From NCBI RefSeq assembly GCF_900215625.1, contig NZ_OBEK01000008.1, positions 1-64,000 on the forward strand: a stretch of 64,000 bases of DNA. Reading direction: 5' to 3'. Positions within the stretch are counted from its first letter, which is position 1, and every line of letters starts with the position of its first letter. Below are positions 27,353-36,474 of this stretch, piece by piece. The translations under genes and the position numbers were made by a program. Under the pieces are notes generated by a model. That model had not been told where the DNA came from, did no database searches, and worked only from the letters and a program-made list of their open reading frames with translations. The DNA comes from Terribacillus aidingensis (GTDB taxonomy: Bacteria; Bacillota; Bacilli; Bacillales; Amphibacillaceae).

Positions 27353-28102
27353 TTATTTTGTATTCGTAAAACCGCCATCAATACGGACAACTTCACCGTT
27401 GATGTATTGCGCTTTAGATGTAAGCAAGAATGTAACAAGTTCTGCTACCTCTTCTGGTGTTCCTAGGCGTTTCTGCGGAATGCCGCCCGTTGCATTTTCT
27501 TTCATTTGCGGATTCGCTGCATAAAACTCGGCTACCATTTTTGTTTCAGTAGGTCCTGGTGCAATTGCATTTACACGCAGTCCGTCTTTTGCATACTCTG
27601 CTACCAAGCTTTTTGTCATACCGACGATGGCATGTTTTGTCGCCGCATATGTGACAACTGAATCTTGCCCAATGACTCCTGCGCTGGAAGAAGTGTTCAC
27701 AATAGAACCACCGCCATTTTTCACCATCACGTCTGCTACATAACGTACGCCATACAGCGCCCCTAGCAAGTTAATGCCTACGATACGTTCGATTTCAGCA
27801 ACGTCTGATTCAAGGAAATACTTCCCGCTTCCTGAAATACCAGCATTGTTGAAGAAATAGTCAATAGAGCCGAAATGTTCTAACGTCTTATCAACATAAT
27901 TTTTCACTTCTGCTTCCTTAGAAACATCTGCTTGAATGAAGATAGCATCTGCTCCAGCTTTCTTTACCAAGGCAACTGTTTCGTTCGCCCCTTTTTCGCT
28001 TACATCGACGACAGCGATATTGACGCCTTCTTCCGCAAGGCGAACTGCTGTCGCTTGTCCTAGTCCGCTTCCTGCGCCTGTAATGATTGCTGTTTTACCC
28101 AT
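27353..28102 (-). CDS. short-chain dehydrogenase/reductase
   Basis: A classical SDR of 249 residues, NAD(P)-dependent, substrate unknown. The cofactor motif TGAGSGLG is at 8-15, NNAG near 87-90, the catalytic serine in NTSSSAG, and Y-x-x-x-K in TYAATKHA near 151-155. The acidic residue after beta-2 (VVDVSEKG) favours NAD over NADP. The ATG at 28100-28102 has GGAGGG 7 nt upstream. Close relatives are labelled glucose 1-dehydrogenase or 3-oxoacyl-ACP reductase without firm evidence. Confidence 0.88.
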   Translation of the reverse strand: MGKTAIITGAGSGLGQATAVRLAEEGVNIAVVDVSEKGANETVALVKKAGADAIFIQADVSKEAEVKNYVDKTLEHFGSIDYFFNNAGISGSGKYFLESDVAEIERIVGINLLGALYGVRYVADVMVKNGGGSIVNTSSSAGVIGQDSVVTYAATKHAIVGMTKSLVAEYAKDGLRVNAIAPGPTETKMVAEFYAANPQMKENATGGIPQKRLGTPEEVAELVTFLLTSKAQYINGEVVRIDGGFTNTK

Positions 28103-28210
28103 CTGCAATCCCTCCAATAAATAGTATGAATGATATACTGACTATTTTACTACTTTCTTTCCAATGTTTGAAGAAAGTCGACTTATATCAACAGCATTAT
28201 ACTTCCCAAA

Positions 28211-28234
28211 TAAAAAAGGGCTATTACAGCCCTC
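28211..28234 (-). terminator. terminator of the rsbR-like gene
   Basis: GGGCT / AGCCC stem with a 5-nt loop and six T residues on the minus strand. Confidence 0.75.
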
Positions 28235-28250
28235 TCATCATTCCTTCATT

Positions 28251-29078
28251 TTACGAGAACAAAATTTTCTGCACAGCATCTTTTAGAGAATTTGTCGTTT
28301 TAATCTTTCCAAATGGAATGCCCAGCTGCGTAGACGTTTGCGCAATCTCAGGGCGCATACCAGAAATAATTGTTTCCACACCAAGCAGTTTTAGAGCTTC
28401 TATAATAGAAAATATTCGCTGTGCCACCATTGTGTCTATTACAACAACGCCGGACATATCAATAAACAAGTGATCTACCTCAAGCTTCGAACAGCTGTGC
28501 AGGACATTGTCCATCATATATTGAGCACGATTTGTATCAATATCACCGACAAGCGGCAGCAATGCTACTGTCGGTGTTAGTGATATGACTGGTGTGCTTA
28601 GTTCCAAGATGAGGTCTTGTTGAGCCTTTAATTGGAATTCTGCCTGGTTGGCGCTTTCCCGGATATACCAAACAATCACTTCATTGAATGAGTCCGTAAT
28701 CTTCTTAAAATAATCCAACGCTGTTTGTGCATCTACATCTTTCGCCTCACAAAAATCACGCAGGATGTGTAAATAGATTTCCTGATTGCGATAAAATTCT
28801 TGAACGACTACTTCGATTGGTGTGTCTAAATGACGATCATCTCTGGCAGTTGAAACAACCCAATCTTCAAATGCATTACATGATAAATTTAAATTCGGAT
28901 TTAGCACCTCGCAGAAACGTTCATGAAATCCTCTATTTTGCGCCTTAAGATTGGCAATAACTTCTGGATCCTCAGAAGCATATACCCCGCTCGATTTATC
29001 GGAGGCGCTATACCATTTTTCTACTATTTGATCTATGTTTTCAAGATAATGCTGATGTAACTCCTGTTGGTATTGCAT
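28251..29078 (-). CDS. RsbR-type stressosome co-antagonist
   Basis: A stressosome component that controls SigB through RsbS and RsbT in relatives. 275 residues: N-terminal globin-like sensor domain (1 to about 150), linker, and a C-terminal STAS domain (about 163-275). Both phosphorylatable threonines of RsbR proteins appear conserved: T182 in GDIDTNRA and T216 in VIDTMVAQ. It stands alone here, without rsbS, rsbT or rsbU, like the B. subtilis paralogues RsbRB, RsbRC and RsbRD. Which paralogue it matches cannot be told. Confidence 0.88.
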   Translation of the reverse strand: MQYQQELHQHYLENIDQIVEKWYSASDKSSGVYASEDPEVIANLKAQNRGFHERFCEVLNPNLNLSCNAFEDWVVSTARDDRHLDTPIEVVVQEFYRNQEIYLHILRDFCEAKDVDAQTALDYFKKITDSFNEVIVWYIRESANQAEFQLKAQQDLILELSTPVISLTPTVALLPLVGDIDTNRAQYMMDNVLHSCSKLEVDHLFIDMSGVVVIDTMVAQRIFSIIEALKLLGVETIISGMRPEIAQTSTQLGIPFGKIKTTNSLKDAVQKILFS

Positions 29079-29215
29079 TTTCCTGCTCCTTTTATCAAAT
29101 CTTTACATAATAAATGAACACTTACTATAGCATCTTTCATGAAAGAATACCTTTTGGAACCGTTAAAAAAGGAAAAATACTACCATTATCCTAAACTGTA
29201 TTAATAGATCCTAGC

Positions 29216-29265
29216 CAAAAAAGCCCCAGCCGACACTTGCTTGTGTCAATGGCTGGGGCTTTTTA
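29216..29265 (-). terminator. terminator of the YflT/DUF2382 gene
   Basis: A strong outer stem (AAAAAGCCCCAGCC / GGCTGGGGCTTTTT) plus an inner GACAC / GTGTC stem, just past the stop. Confidence 0.9.
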
Positions 29266-29280
29266 CTTGATCGATTACAC

Positions 29281-30126
29281 TTATTTCAAATCACTATCTT
29301 TTTTCGTCGTATCTTTTATTTCTGCTTCTTCACGTCTTACATTTTCATTTACATGTACGTTTTCTTGCACATCTTTTTTATTTACGACGATTTCTTCTTT
29401 AATAACATCTTTTTTATCTACATCTACTTTTTCTTCATATACAGGAACATGAATGCCGTCTTTTTCCGTATAAGCATCAGCAGCATTTGCTCTATCGCTT
29501 ACTTTATTCACTGGGCGACGTTCAATGTTCACTTCTTGCTTATTTACTGGCACATCAAATTCTTCCCGGTCTGTCACTGTACGTTTGTCAACATTTACTT
29601 CACCAGCTTTGAATGTATCACGCTCTACATCGACAACCTCCTCATGCAGTTCCATTTGTTCTTTTTGAGAAGTTCCCGGCTGTGCAGCTGTGTTTTTATT
29701 GACCTCTGTGAAAGCAGTATTATCTGTTTCTGTATAAGCGGCATTAGCAGCATCTAATGGGTCCTGCGCAATAGTGTCGTCTTCCATTTCCAGTGTCTTT
29801 CTAGCAGCTGGATCGATAAACAGCAGAATCTTTCCGTTCTTCAATTCATCTGCATATTTGTCTGTTTCCCTTTCGTTTAAGTTTAGCTCTTGCAGTGTTT
29901 TCTCTTCCGGCTTATCTCCAGAGAACATTGCAGAAACCTTATCACCGAATGATCCTTTGGCTTCTTTGTAGTTTACACTAAGCCGATCTGCAAGGATGGA
30001 AGAGTCTGGTTTCTTGTCCGTAATTACTGTTACTTTGTTTTCTTGGATTCCTTTAGATTTAAGTTCATTCACTCTCACGATGACGTCATTCTCATTTTGG
30101 TAGGTTTCAATATTTTGTGCTAACAT
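29281..30126 (-). CDS. general stress protein with YflT and DUF2382 (YsnF) domains
   Basis: 281 residues. Residues 1 to about 105 form a YflT/GS17M domain; about 160-275 form a DUF2382 domain of alternating charged strands (VDVERDTFKAG, VNKQEVNIERRPV, HVPVYEEKVDVDKKDV). No signal or TM segment. Molecular function unknown; such proteins accumulate in stress under SigB in Bacillus. A SigB-type promoter lies 50 nt upstream. The YflT part is clearly paralogous to the next gene upstream: both share ILADxxxVNYKEAxGSFG. Confidence 0.85.
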   Translation of the reverse strand: MLAQNIETYQNENDVIVRVNELKSKGIQENKVTVITDKKPDSSILADRLSVNYKEAKGSFGDKVSAMFSGDKPEEKTLQELNLNERETDKYADELKNGKILLFIDPAARKTLEMEDDTIAQDPLDAANAAYTETDNTAFTEVNKNTAAQPGTSQKEQMELHEEVVDVERDTFKAGEVNVDKRTVTDREEFDVPVNKQEVNIERRPVNKVSDRANAADAYTEKDGIHVPVYEEKVDVDKKDVIKEEIVVNKKDVQENVHVNENVRREEAEIKDTTKKDSDLK

Positions 30127-30174
30127 GATGTATACCTCCTAATATTTTGTAATGAACTTGTGCTTAATCATTGT

Positions 30175-30199
30175 TTTCCCGCTGACATTATTGTTAAAC
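30175..30199 (-). promoter_or_regulatory. candidate SigB promoter of the YflT/DUF2382 gene
   Basis: Minus strand: GTTTAA (30194-30199), 13-nt spacer, GGGAAA (30175-30180). It fits GTTTWW-N12-15-GGGWAW exactly. Confidence 0.75.
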
Positions 30200-30260
30200 A
30201 ATATTTTTTAATACTGAGAAGTAAACGCTTCTGGAAAAGTTATTTTATCAATATAAAATT

Positions 30261-30770
30261 TTATCTTCTTGTCTTGTTAAGCTCATTCGCATTTTGATCT
30301 TTTGTGTTCGGCTCTGCATGCAGCCCATCATTCGGTTTATCGGCAGCATACAGCCCATCTGCCGTCATCCCTTTTTCGGCTTCTGCTGCATGGTCGCTGC
30401 GATCTTTGCTGCCTGGTTGGGATATTACTTGTCCAGATGTTCCAGCTGCAGGCTTGTTTTTTGCATAAAGCAGTACCTTGCCTGCTTTTAGTTCCTCTGC
30501 ATAGCGATCTTTTTCTGTATCAGACAGCTGAAGATTTTTTAACACTTTTTCTTCTGGGTCATTACTAGAAAAGAAAGAAGAAAGTTTTGTGCCGAAAGAG
30601 CCGTTTGCCTCTTTATAATTCACTTCCCTTTTATCTGCTAATATACTGTCGTGAGGTTTTTTATCCACAATAACGGTCACATCTTCCTCTGGTACACCCG
30701 CTGTAACTAATTCATTAATACGTACAATTGCGTTTGCTTCATTGTTGAATGATTCTATCGTGTTACGCAT
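30261..30770 (-). CDS. YflT-domain general stress protein
   Basis: 169 residues. An N-terminal YflT domain (1 to about 105) paralogous to the downstream gene, then a low-complexity hydrophilic tail rich in D, G, K and N that resembles a disordered region. Strong ribosome site AGGAGG. A SigB-type promoter precedes it with the same 13-nt spacer. No terminator is evident before the next gene, so read-through to it is possible. Biochemical role unknown. Confidence 0.82.
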   Translation of the reverse strand: MRNTIESFNNEANAIVRINELVTAGVPEEDVTVIVDKKPHDSILADKREVNYKEANGSFGTKLSSFFSSNDPEEKVLKNLQLSDTEKDRYAEELKAGKVLLYAKNKPAAGTSGQVISQPGSKDRSDHAAEAEKGMTADGLYAADKPNDGLHAEPNTKDQNANELNKTRR

Positions 30771-30822
30771 AATATGCCTCCTATTGTGTATTTTTTCTTT
30801 TTGCTATCTCTATGCTTCTTTC

Positions 30823-30847
30823 TTTCCCCATCCGGTCCTTATAAAAC
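30823..30847 (-). promoter_or_regulatory. candidate SigB promoter of the YflT gene
   Basis: Minus strand: GTTTTA (30842-30847), 13-nt spacer, GGGAAA (30823-30828). It abuts the tyrS terminator. Confidence 0.75.
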
Positions 30848-30848
30848 A

Positions 30849-30881
30849 TAAAAGCACTGCCCAAGCGGACAGTGCTTTTTT
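30849..30881 (-). terminator. tyrS terminator
   Basis: Stem AAAGCACTG / CAGTGCTTT with a 10-nt loop, T-rich tail on the minus strand; lies between tyrS and the SigB site. Confidence 0.85.
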
Positions 30882-30882
30882 A

Positions 30883-32160
30883 TTATGCAAATTTTAACAA
30901 TGTGTATTTCTTCTTTCCGCGACGGATGATAATGAATCTTCCATCAATCCGGTCGCCTTCGACGAGGATACGAGCTGTATCTTCGACTTTATTTCCGTTA
31001 ACACGAATGGCACCATTGGTGATATCTTCTCTCGCCTGACGCTTAGAGGATGAGATACCTGCTTCAACAAGCATGTCAACAAGACCTTTGTCTTCGTCTG
31101 CTGCTGTGTAGGATGGCATATCCTTGAAGCCTTGTTCAATTTCAGCACCATTAAGAGAAGCGATGTCCCCGCTGAATAAAGCTGCAGAGATCTTAATAGC
31201 TTGTTGCAGCGCTTCCTTTCCGTGTACAAGTGTAGTCATTTCTTCTGCCAGTTTCGTCTGTGCAAGGCGTTTTTCTGGTTCCTTTGCAACACTTTCTTCA
31301 AATGCTGCGATTTCTTCCAGCGACATGAAAGTGAAGTATTTCATGAATTTGATCACATCACGATCATCTGTGTTGAACCAGAACTGGTAAAACTCATATG
31401 GTGTTGTCCGTTCCGGGCTTAGCCATACAGCTCCTCCGGCAGTCTTCCCAAATTTCGTACCGTCAGCTTTTGTAATTAGCGGCACTGTAAGCGCAAATGC
31501 CTTGTCTGCTGCTTCTTCATCGTTTCCTGCATGTGTACGGCGAATTAATTCCATTCCAGCAGTAATATTCCCCCACTGATCACTGCCGCCAATTTGAAGC
31601 GTGACATTTTCTCTTTCGTGCAGACGAAGGAAATCAAGCGACTGCAAAATCATATAGCTGAATTCTGTAAAAGAGATGCCATTTGCTAATCTGGATTCGA
31701 CGGAGTCTTTCGCCAGCATATAATTGACGCCAAAATGCTTCCCAACATCACGGAGGAAATCAATAATGCTCATCGCTCCGAGCCAGTCTTTATTGTTTAC
31801 TGCTTTGGCGGCATTCTCTCCCTCATCAAAATTCAAAATGCCGGCAAGCTGTTTGGCGATGCCTTGACTGAAGCTATCTACAGTAGCTGCATCGTTTAAG
31901 TTACGCTCATCCGAACGGCCGCTCGGATCCCCAATCATTCCCGTACCGCCACCGATTAGAGCGATCGGACGATGACCTGCTTGCTGAAAACGTTTCAGCA
32001 TAAGCATTGGAACCAAATGACCGATGTGCAGACTATCAGCGGTCGGATCAAATCCGCAGTACAAACTTACTTGCTGGCTGGATAGATGTTTTTCCAAACC
32101 TTCCTCATCACTTGTCTGCTGTATCAAACCTCTGTCTCTCAAATCCTTCAAAATTGACAT
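30883..32160 (-). CDS. tyrS: tyrosyl-tRNA synthetase
   Basis: Class Ic aminoacyl-tRNA synthetase, 425 residues. HIGH motif exact at 45-48 (SLHIGHL); the KMSKS loop appears as KFGKT near 231-235; the tyrosine pocket shows YMILQSLDFL and GGSDQWGNI. A C-terminal S4 domain (about 355-420) binds tRNA. The ATG at 32158-32160 has GAGGAG 8 nt upstream. A GTG 9 nt earlier falls too close to the ribosome site. Regulated by the T-box leader upstream. Confidence 0.98.
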   Translation of the reverse strand: MSILKDLRDRGLIQQTSDEEGLEKHLSSQQVSLYCGFDPTADSLHIGHLVPMLMLKRFQQAGHRPIALIGGGTGMIGDPSGRSDERNLNDAATVDSFSQGIAKQLAGILNFDEGENAAKAVNNKDWLGAMSIIDFLRDVGKHFGVNYMLAKDSVESRLANGISFTEFSYMILQSLDFLRLHERENVTLQIGGSDQWGNITAGMELIRRTHAGNDEEAADKAFALTVPLITKADGTKFGKTAGGAVWLSPERTTPYEFYQFWFNTDDRDVIKFMKYFTFMSLEEIAAFEESVAKEPEKRLAQTKLAEEMTTLVHGKEALQQAIKISAALFSGDIASLNGAEIEQGFKDMPSYTAADEDKGLVDMLVEAGISSSKRQAREDITNGAIRVNGNKVEDTARILVEGDRIDGRFIIIRRGKKKYTLLKFA

Positions 32161-32190
32161 ATTAAACACTCCTCAACACTTTATAAAAAC

Positions 32191-32436
32191 AAAAAAAATG
32201 CCCCATCCCAAAAAAGGGACGAGACATGACTCGCGGTACCACCCTTGTTGCAGTTAACCTGCCACTCGGTTTGCTAACGGATATACAATACATCCGTCCT
32301 CTGTCTGCACAGAAGAAGCTCCAGTCTGTACTTGGCAAAACAACTGTATGCTGACTCGCACCGGCCGTCAGCTCTCTGCAACAGGGAATTGTTCCGCTAC
32401 TATAACCTTCAACGCAATATTTTATAATGACTGTTC
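32191..32436 (-). ncRNA. T-box leader of tyrS
   Basis: Senses uncharged tRNA-Tyr. The T-box core AGGGTGGTACCGCG is exact (minus strand, 32232-32245). A UAC tyrosine codon in the expected specifier position is at 32328-32330 (GCCAAGUACAGACUGG context). Stem I distal sequence GCAGAGAGCUGACGG is present. The downstream terminator stem (about 32199-32226) pairs with wobble and ends in eight U (32191-32198). Uncharged tRNA would favour the antiterminator. Confidence 0.95.
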
Positions 32437-32441
32437 CTACA

Positions 32442-32470
32442 TTATTACCATATACACCTATAAAATACAA
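32442..32470 (-). promoter_or_regulatory. promoter of the tyrS T-box transcript
   Basis: Minus strand: TTGTAT (32465-32470), 17-nt spacer, TAATAA (32442-32447), placed to start transcription at the first stem of the T-box. Confidence 0.5.
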
Positions 32471-32544
32471 GGTTTTTTTCAGCAGATACAATAATCTACA
32501 AATTGCAACAAGGAAGATGGACTCACTACGAAAATTGACTATTA

Positions 32545-32553
32545 TGGTATAAT
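32545..32553 (+). promoter_or_regulatory. extended -10 promoter of the PBP gene
   Basis: TGGTATAAT: perfect TATAAT with the TGn extension, 26 nt ahead of the start. The TTGACT 7 nt upstream is too close to be its -35. Confidence 0.5.
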
Positions 32554-32578
32554 AGATAAACCAATTCGGGGGTGAAAC

Positions 32579-35266
32579 ATGCAAATCAAAGCAATTTGGA
32601 ATAAACTTCGGACATGGGTTTCGGAAGCTTGGAAAGCTGGCAAGATTCAGCGAAATTCTCGTATAACATATGATGTCATTTGGAACTTATTTCTCTTTTT
32701 CCTGCTTCTCGCTGGTATCGGAATCTTTTTCGCTGCCGGAGCCGGTGCAGGCTATTTCGCATCACTTGTAAAAGATGAACCTGTCCGTACGTATGCTTCC
32801 ATAACAGAAGATGTTAACAGTTATGAAGAGACGTCTTCTATCTATTACGCAGATAATGTATTTTACGGCAATATCAAAACAGATCTATATCGAGAAGATG
32901 TTAAACTCGATGATATTTCGCCATATGTAATTGATGGTATTATCGCAACGGAAGATGATAACTTCGAAACACATGATGGCGTCGTGCCCAAATCGATACT
33001 GCGTGCCATCATGCAGGAAGCGACGAATGCCGAGAATAAGACAGGCGGAAGTACACTCACACAGCAGCTCGTCAAAAACCAAATATTGACCAACGAAGTT
33101 TCTTTCGAACGTAAAGCAAAGGAAATCGTTTTGGCAATGCGTTTAGAAAAAGCGCTGTCTAAAGATGAAATTCTGGAAGCTTACTTAAATATTGTTCCAT
33201 TCGGCAGAAATGCTTCTGGTGATAACATTGCCGGTATTCAAACAGCGGCTCAAGGGATCTTTGGCGTTGATTCGAAAGGCTTAACGCTGCCGCAAGCTGC
33301 TTTTCTAGCAGGATTGCCACAAAGCCCGACGGCTTACTCTCCGTATACCAATAACGGTAAGCTAAAAGAAGAAGCAGCAATGCAGCCTGGCCTAAATAGA
33401 ATGAAGCAAGTGCTCAACCGAATGCTGGAAGAGCGATATATCAGTGAAAAAGAATATGAAGAAGCGATGAGCTATGACATTACCAAAGATTTCATCGAAA
33501 GCGGCGCATCTTCTAAAACAAAATCCGGCTATTTGACAACCGAGGTCGAGCAGCGTGCAGCCGATATTATTGCTGTACAGCTAGCTAAAGCGGATGGACA
33601 TTCTGAGAAGGAACTGAACAAAGATAACGACCTTAAGAATGAATATCTGGATAAAGCGTCACGTGCTATACGTCAAAATGGCTATCAAATTCATACAACG
33701 ATTAATAAGGAAATGTATGAAACCCAGCAAAAGATTACAAAGGATTACGCCTATTACCAGCCTGATCATTGGGTTGAACCAGAGGACGAGGAAGCAGAGC
33801 CATATTCTGAACCGATTCAAGCTGGTTCTATTATGATTGAGAACAGCACTGGTAAGATTTTAAGTTTCGTTGGCGGCAGAGATTATGACAAGAACCAAGT
33901 GAATCATGCGACAGACACGAAACGCTCTAACGGCAGTACAATGAAGCCGTTGTTAGTATATGCACCAGCAATGGAAGAAGGAGTATTGCAGCCTGGAAGT
34001 CCTATTGCAGACGTACGTAAAAGCTTCTCCATACCTGGTCAATCAAAACTTTACACACCTGGTAACTATGCCGGTAACTTCCACGGCTTGGTAACTGCCA
34101 GAAAAGCCTTGGAGCAATCTTATAACATTCCTGCGATAAGAGCTTACAGAGATATTCTAAATTTAGATCCGGCTAGCAAGTATGTAGAAAAGATGGGAAT
34201 TACATCATTAACGGAAGGCGATCATAATAACCTTTCTGCAGCATTAGGCGGGATAGCTTATGGTACGACTGTTGAAGAAAACGTCAACGCCTATACAACC
34301 TTCGGGAATAACGGGAACTTCACGGATGCTTATATGATTGAATCTATCAAAACGCAAGACGGCAAAGAAATCTATAAGCACAAGTCAGAATCTACGAAAG
34401 TATTCAGCCCGCAAACGAACTACTTGATGCTGGATATGATGCGCGGTGTTTTTGACAGCGGTACTGCTACCTACGCCAATTCACAGCTGGCGAATAAAAA
34501 TGTCGATTGGGCAGGTAAAACAGGAACATCGCAGGAATATCACGATTCCTGGTTGGTTGCCACCAATCCTAATGTGACCGTCGGCGTATGGATGGGCTAC
34601 GATAGACCAGATTCTGTTAATACTGCTGGAATGAGCTACAGCCATCGAAGCCAGCTTCTCTGGACGCAGCTCGTCAACAGTGCAACAAAAATAAATCCAG
34701 ATCTTATGGCTCCTAGTTCTTCCTTTAAGCAGCCTAGCGGAATCACAAGTGCTTCCTATTGTGCTATTGACGGTGGGAAACCAACAGACCTATGCAGTCA
34801 AGCGGGCATGGTGAAGACAGATCTTTTTAATACAAAATACGCACCGACAAAAGCTGATAACAGCTTGATCAGTCAAAATGGCAGCATTATCCTGAATCCT
34901 GATTTTCTTAAAGCGAACGAGTTGCAAGGAGTCAGCGCTGAACAGCTCTTTCCTCGCAATGAAAAAGCACAAAATTTAATTGGCAAAACGGCAGCAAAAA
35001 CAGAAGATAAAGTGAACACTGTAACGACAAGTTCTGGTGCTCCGCTGCCGCCAACCAATGTAAAGAAATCAGATAAGAAACTGACATGGACACAGTCCAA
35101 AACAAAAGATGTGAAAGGCTATCGCATCCTGCAAAAACAAGGCAACAAATATGTGCAAATCGGTTTCAGCGATCAATCGTCCTACAATTTGCCGGATAGC
35201 GATTCTTCCTATCAAATCAAAGCTGTCGGCAAGAATGACAAAGAGTCGGCCACCATTACACTATAA
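32579..35266 (+). CDS. class A penicillin-binding protein (PBP1 family) with C-terminal FN3-like domain
   Basis: Bifunctional glycan polymerase and transpeptidase at the cell membrane, 895 residues. A cytoplasmic N terminus, TM helix about 38-60, then the GT51 domain with the catalytic glutamate at E125 (ATEDDNFETHDG) and GGSTLTQQLVKN. The transpeptidase domain has the nucleophile in STMK (S453), SYN and KTGTS near 646-650. The last 70 or so residues (from PLPPTNVKK) form an FN3-like sandwich. It lies where B. subtilis has acsA-acuABC. It resembles PonA in domain order, but other class A PBPs share it. Confidence 0.92.
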   Translation: MQIKAIWNKLRTWVSEAWKAGKIQRNSRITYDVIWNLFLFFLLLAGIGIFFAAGAGAGYFASLVKDEPVRTYASITEDVNSYEETSSIYYADNVFYGNIKTDLYREDVKLDDISPYVIDGIIATEDDNFETHDGVVPKSILRAIMQEATNAENKTGGSTLTQQLVKNQILTNEVSFERKAKEIVLAMRLEKALSKDEILEAYLNIVPFGRNASGDNIAGIQTAAQGIFGVDSKGLTLPQAAFLAGLPQSPTAYSPYTNNGKLKEEAAMQPGLNRMKQVLNRMLEERYISEKEYEEAMSYDITKDFIESGASSKTKSGYLTTEVEQRAADIIAVQLAKADGHSEKELNKDNDLKNEYLDKASRAIRQNGYQIHTTINKEMYETQQKITKDYAYYQPDHWVEPEDEEAEPYSEPIQAGSIMIENSTGKILSFVGGRDYDKNQVNHATDTKRSNGSTMKPLLVYAPAMEEGVLQPGSPIADVRKSFSIPGQSKLYTPGNYAGNFHGLVTARKALEQSYNIPAIRAYRDILNLDPASKYVEKMGITSLTEGDHNNLSAALGGIAYGTTVEENVNAYTTFGNNGNFTDAYMIESIKTQDGKEIYKHKSESTKVFSPQTNYLMLDMMRGVFDSGTATYANSQLANKNVDWAGKTGTSQEYHDSWLVATNPNVTVGVWMGYDRPDSVNTAGMSYSHRSQLLWTQLVNSATKINPDLMAPSSSFKQPSGITSASYCAIDGGKPTDLCSQAGMVKTDLFNTKYAPTKADNSLISQNGSIILNPDFLKANELQGVSAEQLFPRNEKAQNLIGKTAAKTEDKVNTVTTSSGAPLPPTNVKKSDKKLTWTQSKTKDVKGYRILQKQGNKYVQIGFSDQSSYNLPDSDSSYQIKAVGKNDKESATITL

Positions 35267-35303
35267 AAAAACTAGCGTATCCAAATGGATACGCTAGTTT
35301 TTA
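35263..35303. terminator. bidirectional terminator between the PBP gene and ccpA
   Basis: A 16-bp perfect stem (AAAAACTAGCGTATCC / GGATACGCTAGTTTTT), loop AAAT, between convergent genes. Confidence 0.92.
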
Positions 35304-36296
35304 TTTTGTCGAATTACGTTCGATAATTCGGTGAGGCAAGGTAACATGTTTATCTGAAACTTCCTCTTTATTCATTAGTTTCGTCAAGAGACGCATAGCT
35401 ACGGCTCCGATATCATACGTCGGCTGTACGACAGTAGATAGAGTCGGACGAACCATTGTCGCAAGTCTTGTATTGTCATAGCCTACTACTTCGATATCTT
35501 CCGGCACATTTAAGCCGATATCCTGGAAGCCATGAATAACACCCAGGGCCATTTCATCTGAAGAAACAAATACAGCAGATGGGCGGTCAGAAAGTTCCGC
35601 CAGCTGTTTAGCTGCCTTAAGACCGGCGTCATACGTGTTGGCTGCCTGCACGATGTACTCTTGCTTCACTTCACCATTATGCTCGGTTACAGCACGAAGA
35701 TAACCTTTGTATTTCTGGTTATTTGTTTCGATTTCTGTTTCTCCCGCAACAAATGCCGGATGCTGATGCTTGTGGCTGACAAGTAAGTTTGTCGCCTCAT
35801 ATGCCGCTTGTTCGTAATCAATTGCTACAGTTGGGATATCGCCTGTCCCTTGTACTGTCGCTGCAATAACAATTGGCACAGGAGATTTCTCGAACTGCTG
35901 AAGCAATTCTTCACTGATTTTTCCGCCCATGAAGACAATACCATCTACCTGCTTTTCCAGCATGCTATTGAAAAGGGTTAATTCTTTATCCGGGTTTTGA
36001 TCGGAATTGCTTAGGATCATATTGTATTTATACATCGTTGCAATATCCTCAATCCCTCGCGCAAGCTCCGAGAAGAAAATACTCGAGATATCCGGTATGA
36101 TTGCTCCAACTGTTGTTGTCCGCTTACTTGCAAGCCCTCTCGCTACTGCGTTCGGACGATAGCCGAGCGTCTCTATGGTGCCAAGTACTTTTTTCCGAGT
36201 TGCAGGTTTAACGTTTGGGTTGCCATTTACCACACGGGAGACAGTTGCCATTGATACATTTGCTTCGCGGGCAACGTCGTATATGGTTACATTCAT
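35301..36296 (-). CDS. ccpA: catabolite control protein A
   Basis: LacI/GalR master regulator of carbon catabolite control; with HPr-Ser46-P it binds cre sites. 331 residues with the ATG at 36294-36296, chosen because GGAGGA lies 9 nt upstream and the product starts with [26 protein letters not shown], the family's HTH. The hinge helix ([14 protein letters not shown]) and periplasmic-binding-like core follow. It is downstream of aroA, as in B. subtilis. Local candidate targets are ackA and ald, though no strong cre was seen at either. Confidence 0.97.
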   Translation of the reverse strand: MNVTIYDVAREANVSMATVSRVVNGNPNVKPATRKKVLGTIETLGYRPNAVARGLASKRTTTVGAIIPDISSIFFSELARGIEDIATMYKYNMILSNSDQNPDKELTLFNSMLEKQVDGIVFMGGKISEELLQQFEKSPVPIVIAATVQGTGDIPTVAIDYEQAAYEATNLLVSHKHQHPAFVAGETEIETNNQKYKGYLRAVTEHNGEVKQEYIVQAANTYDAGLKAAKQLAELSDRPSAVFVSSDEMALGVIHGFQDIGLNVPEDIEVVGYDNTRLATMVRPTLSTVVQPTYDIGAVAMRLLTKLMNKEEVSDKHVTLPHRIIERNSTK

Positions 36297-36474
36297 TGTG
36301 TCATTTCCTCCTATATACACCTTACACGATTCCAATCATCTAAAGATGATATTAGCAATTTGTATGTTTATTCACATATTCTTTACCCATTATACCAGAG
36401 TTTTGAACATTTCAGTAGAAAGAGATACAAAAACCCTTGATATTATGGGCTTGCTGTGTTTCTTAACACCTATA

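Noticed and set aside
29100-29185. SigB-like site upstream of the rsbR-like gene (TTTTAA...AGGTAT)
   Set aside because: The spacer is 10 nt and the -10 lacks GGG; it fails the consensus that the other three sites fit exactly.
32535-32553. TTGACT and TATAAT ahead of the PBP gene as a sigma-A promoter
   Set aside because: The spacing is only 7 nt; the extended -10 is the better reading.
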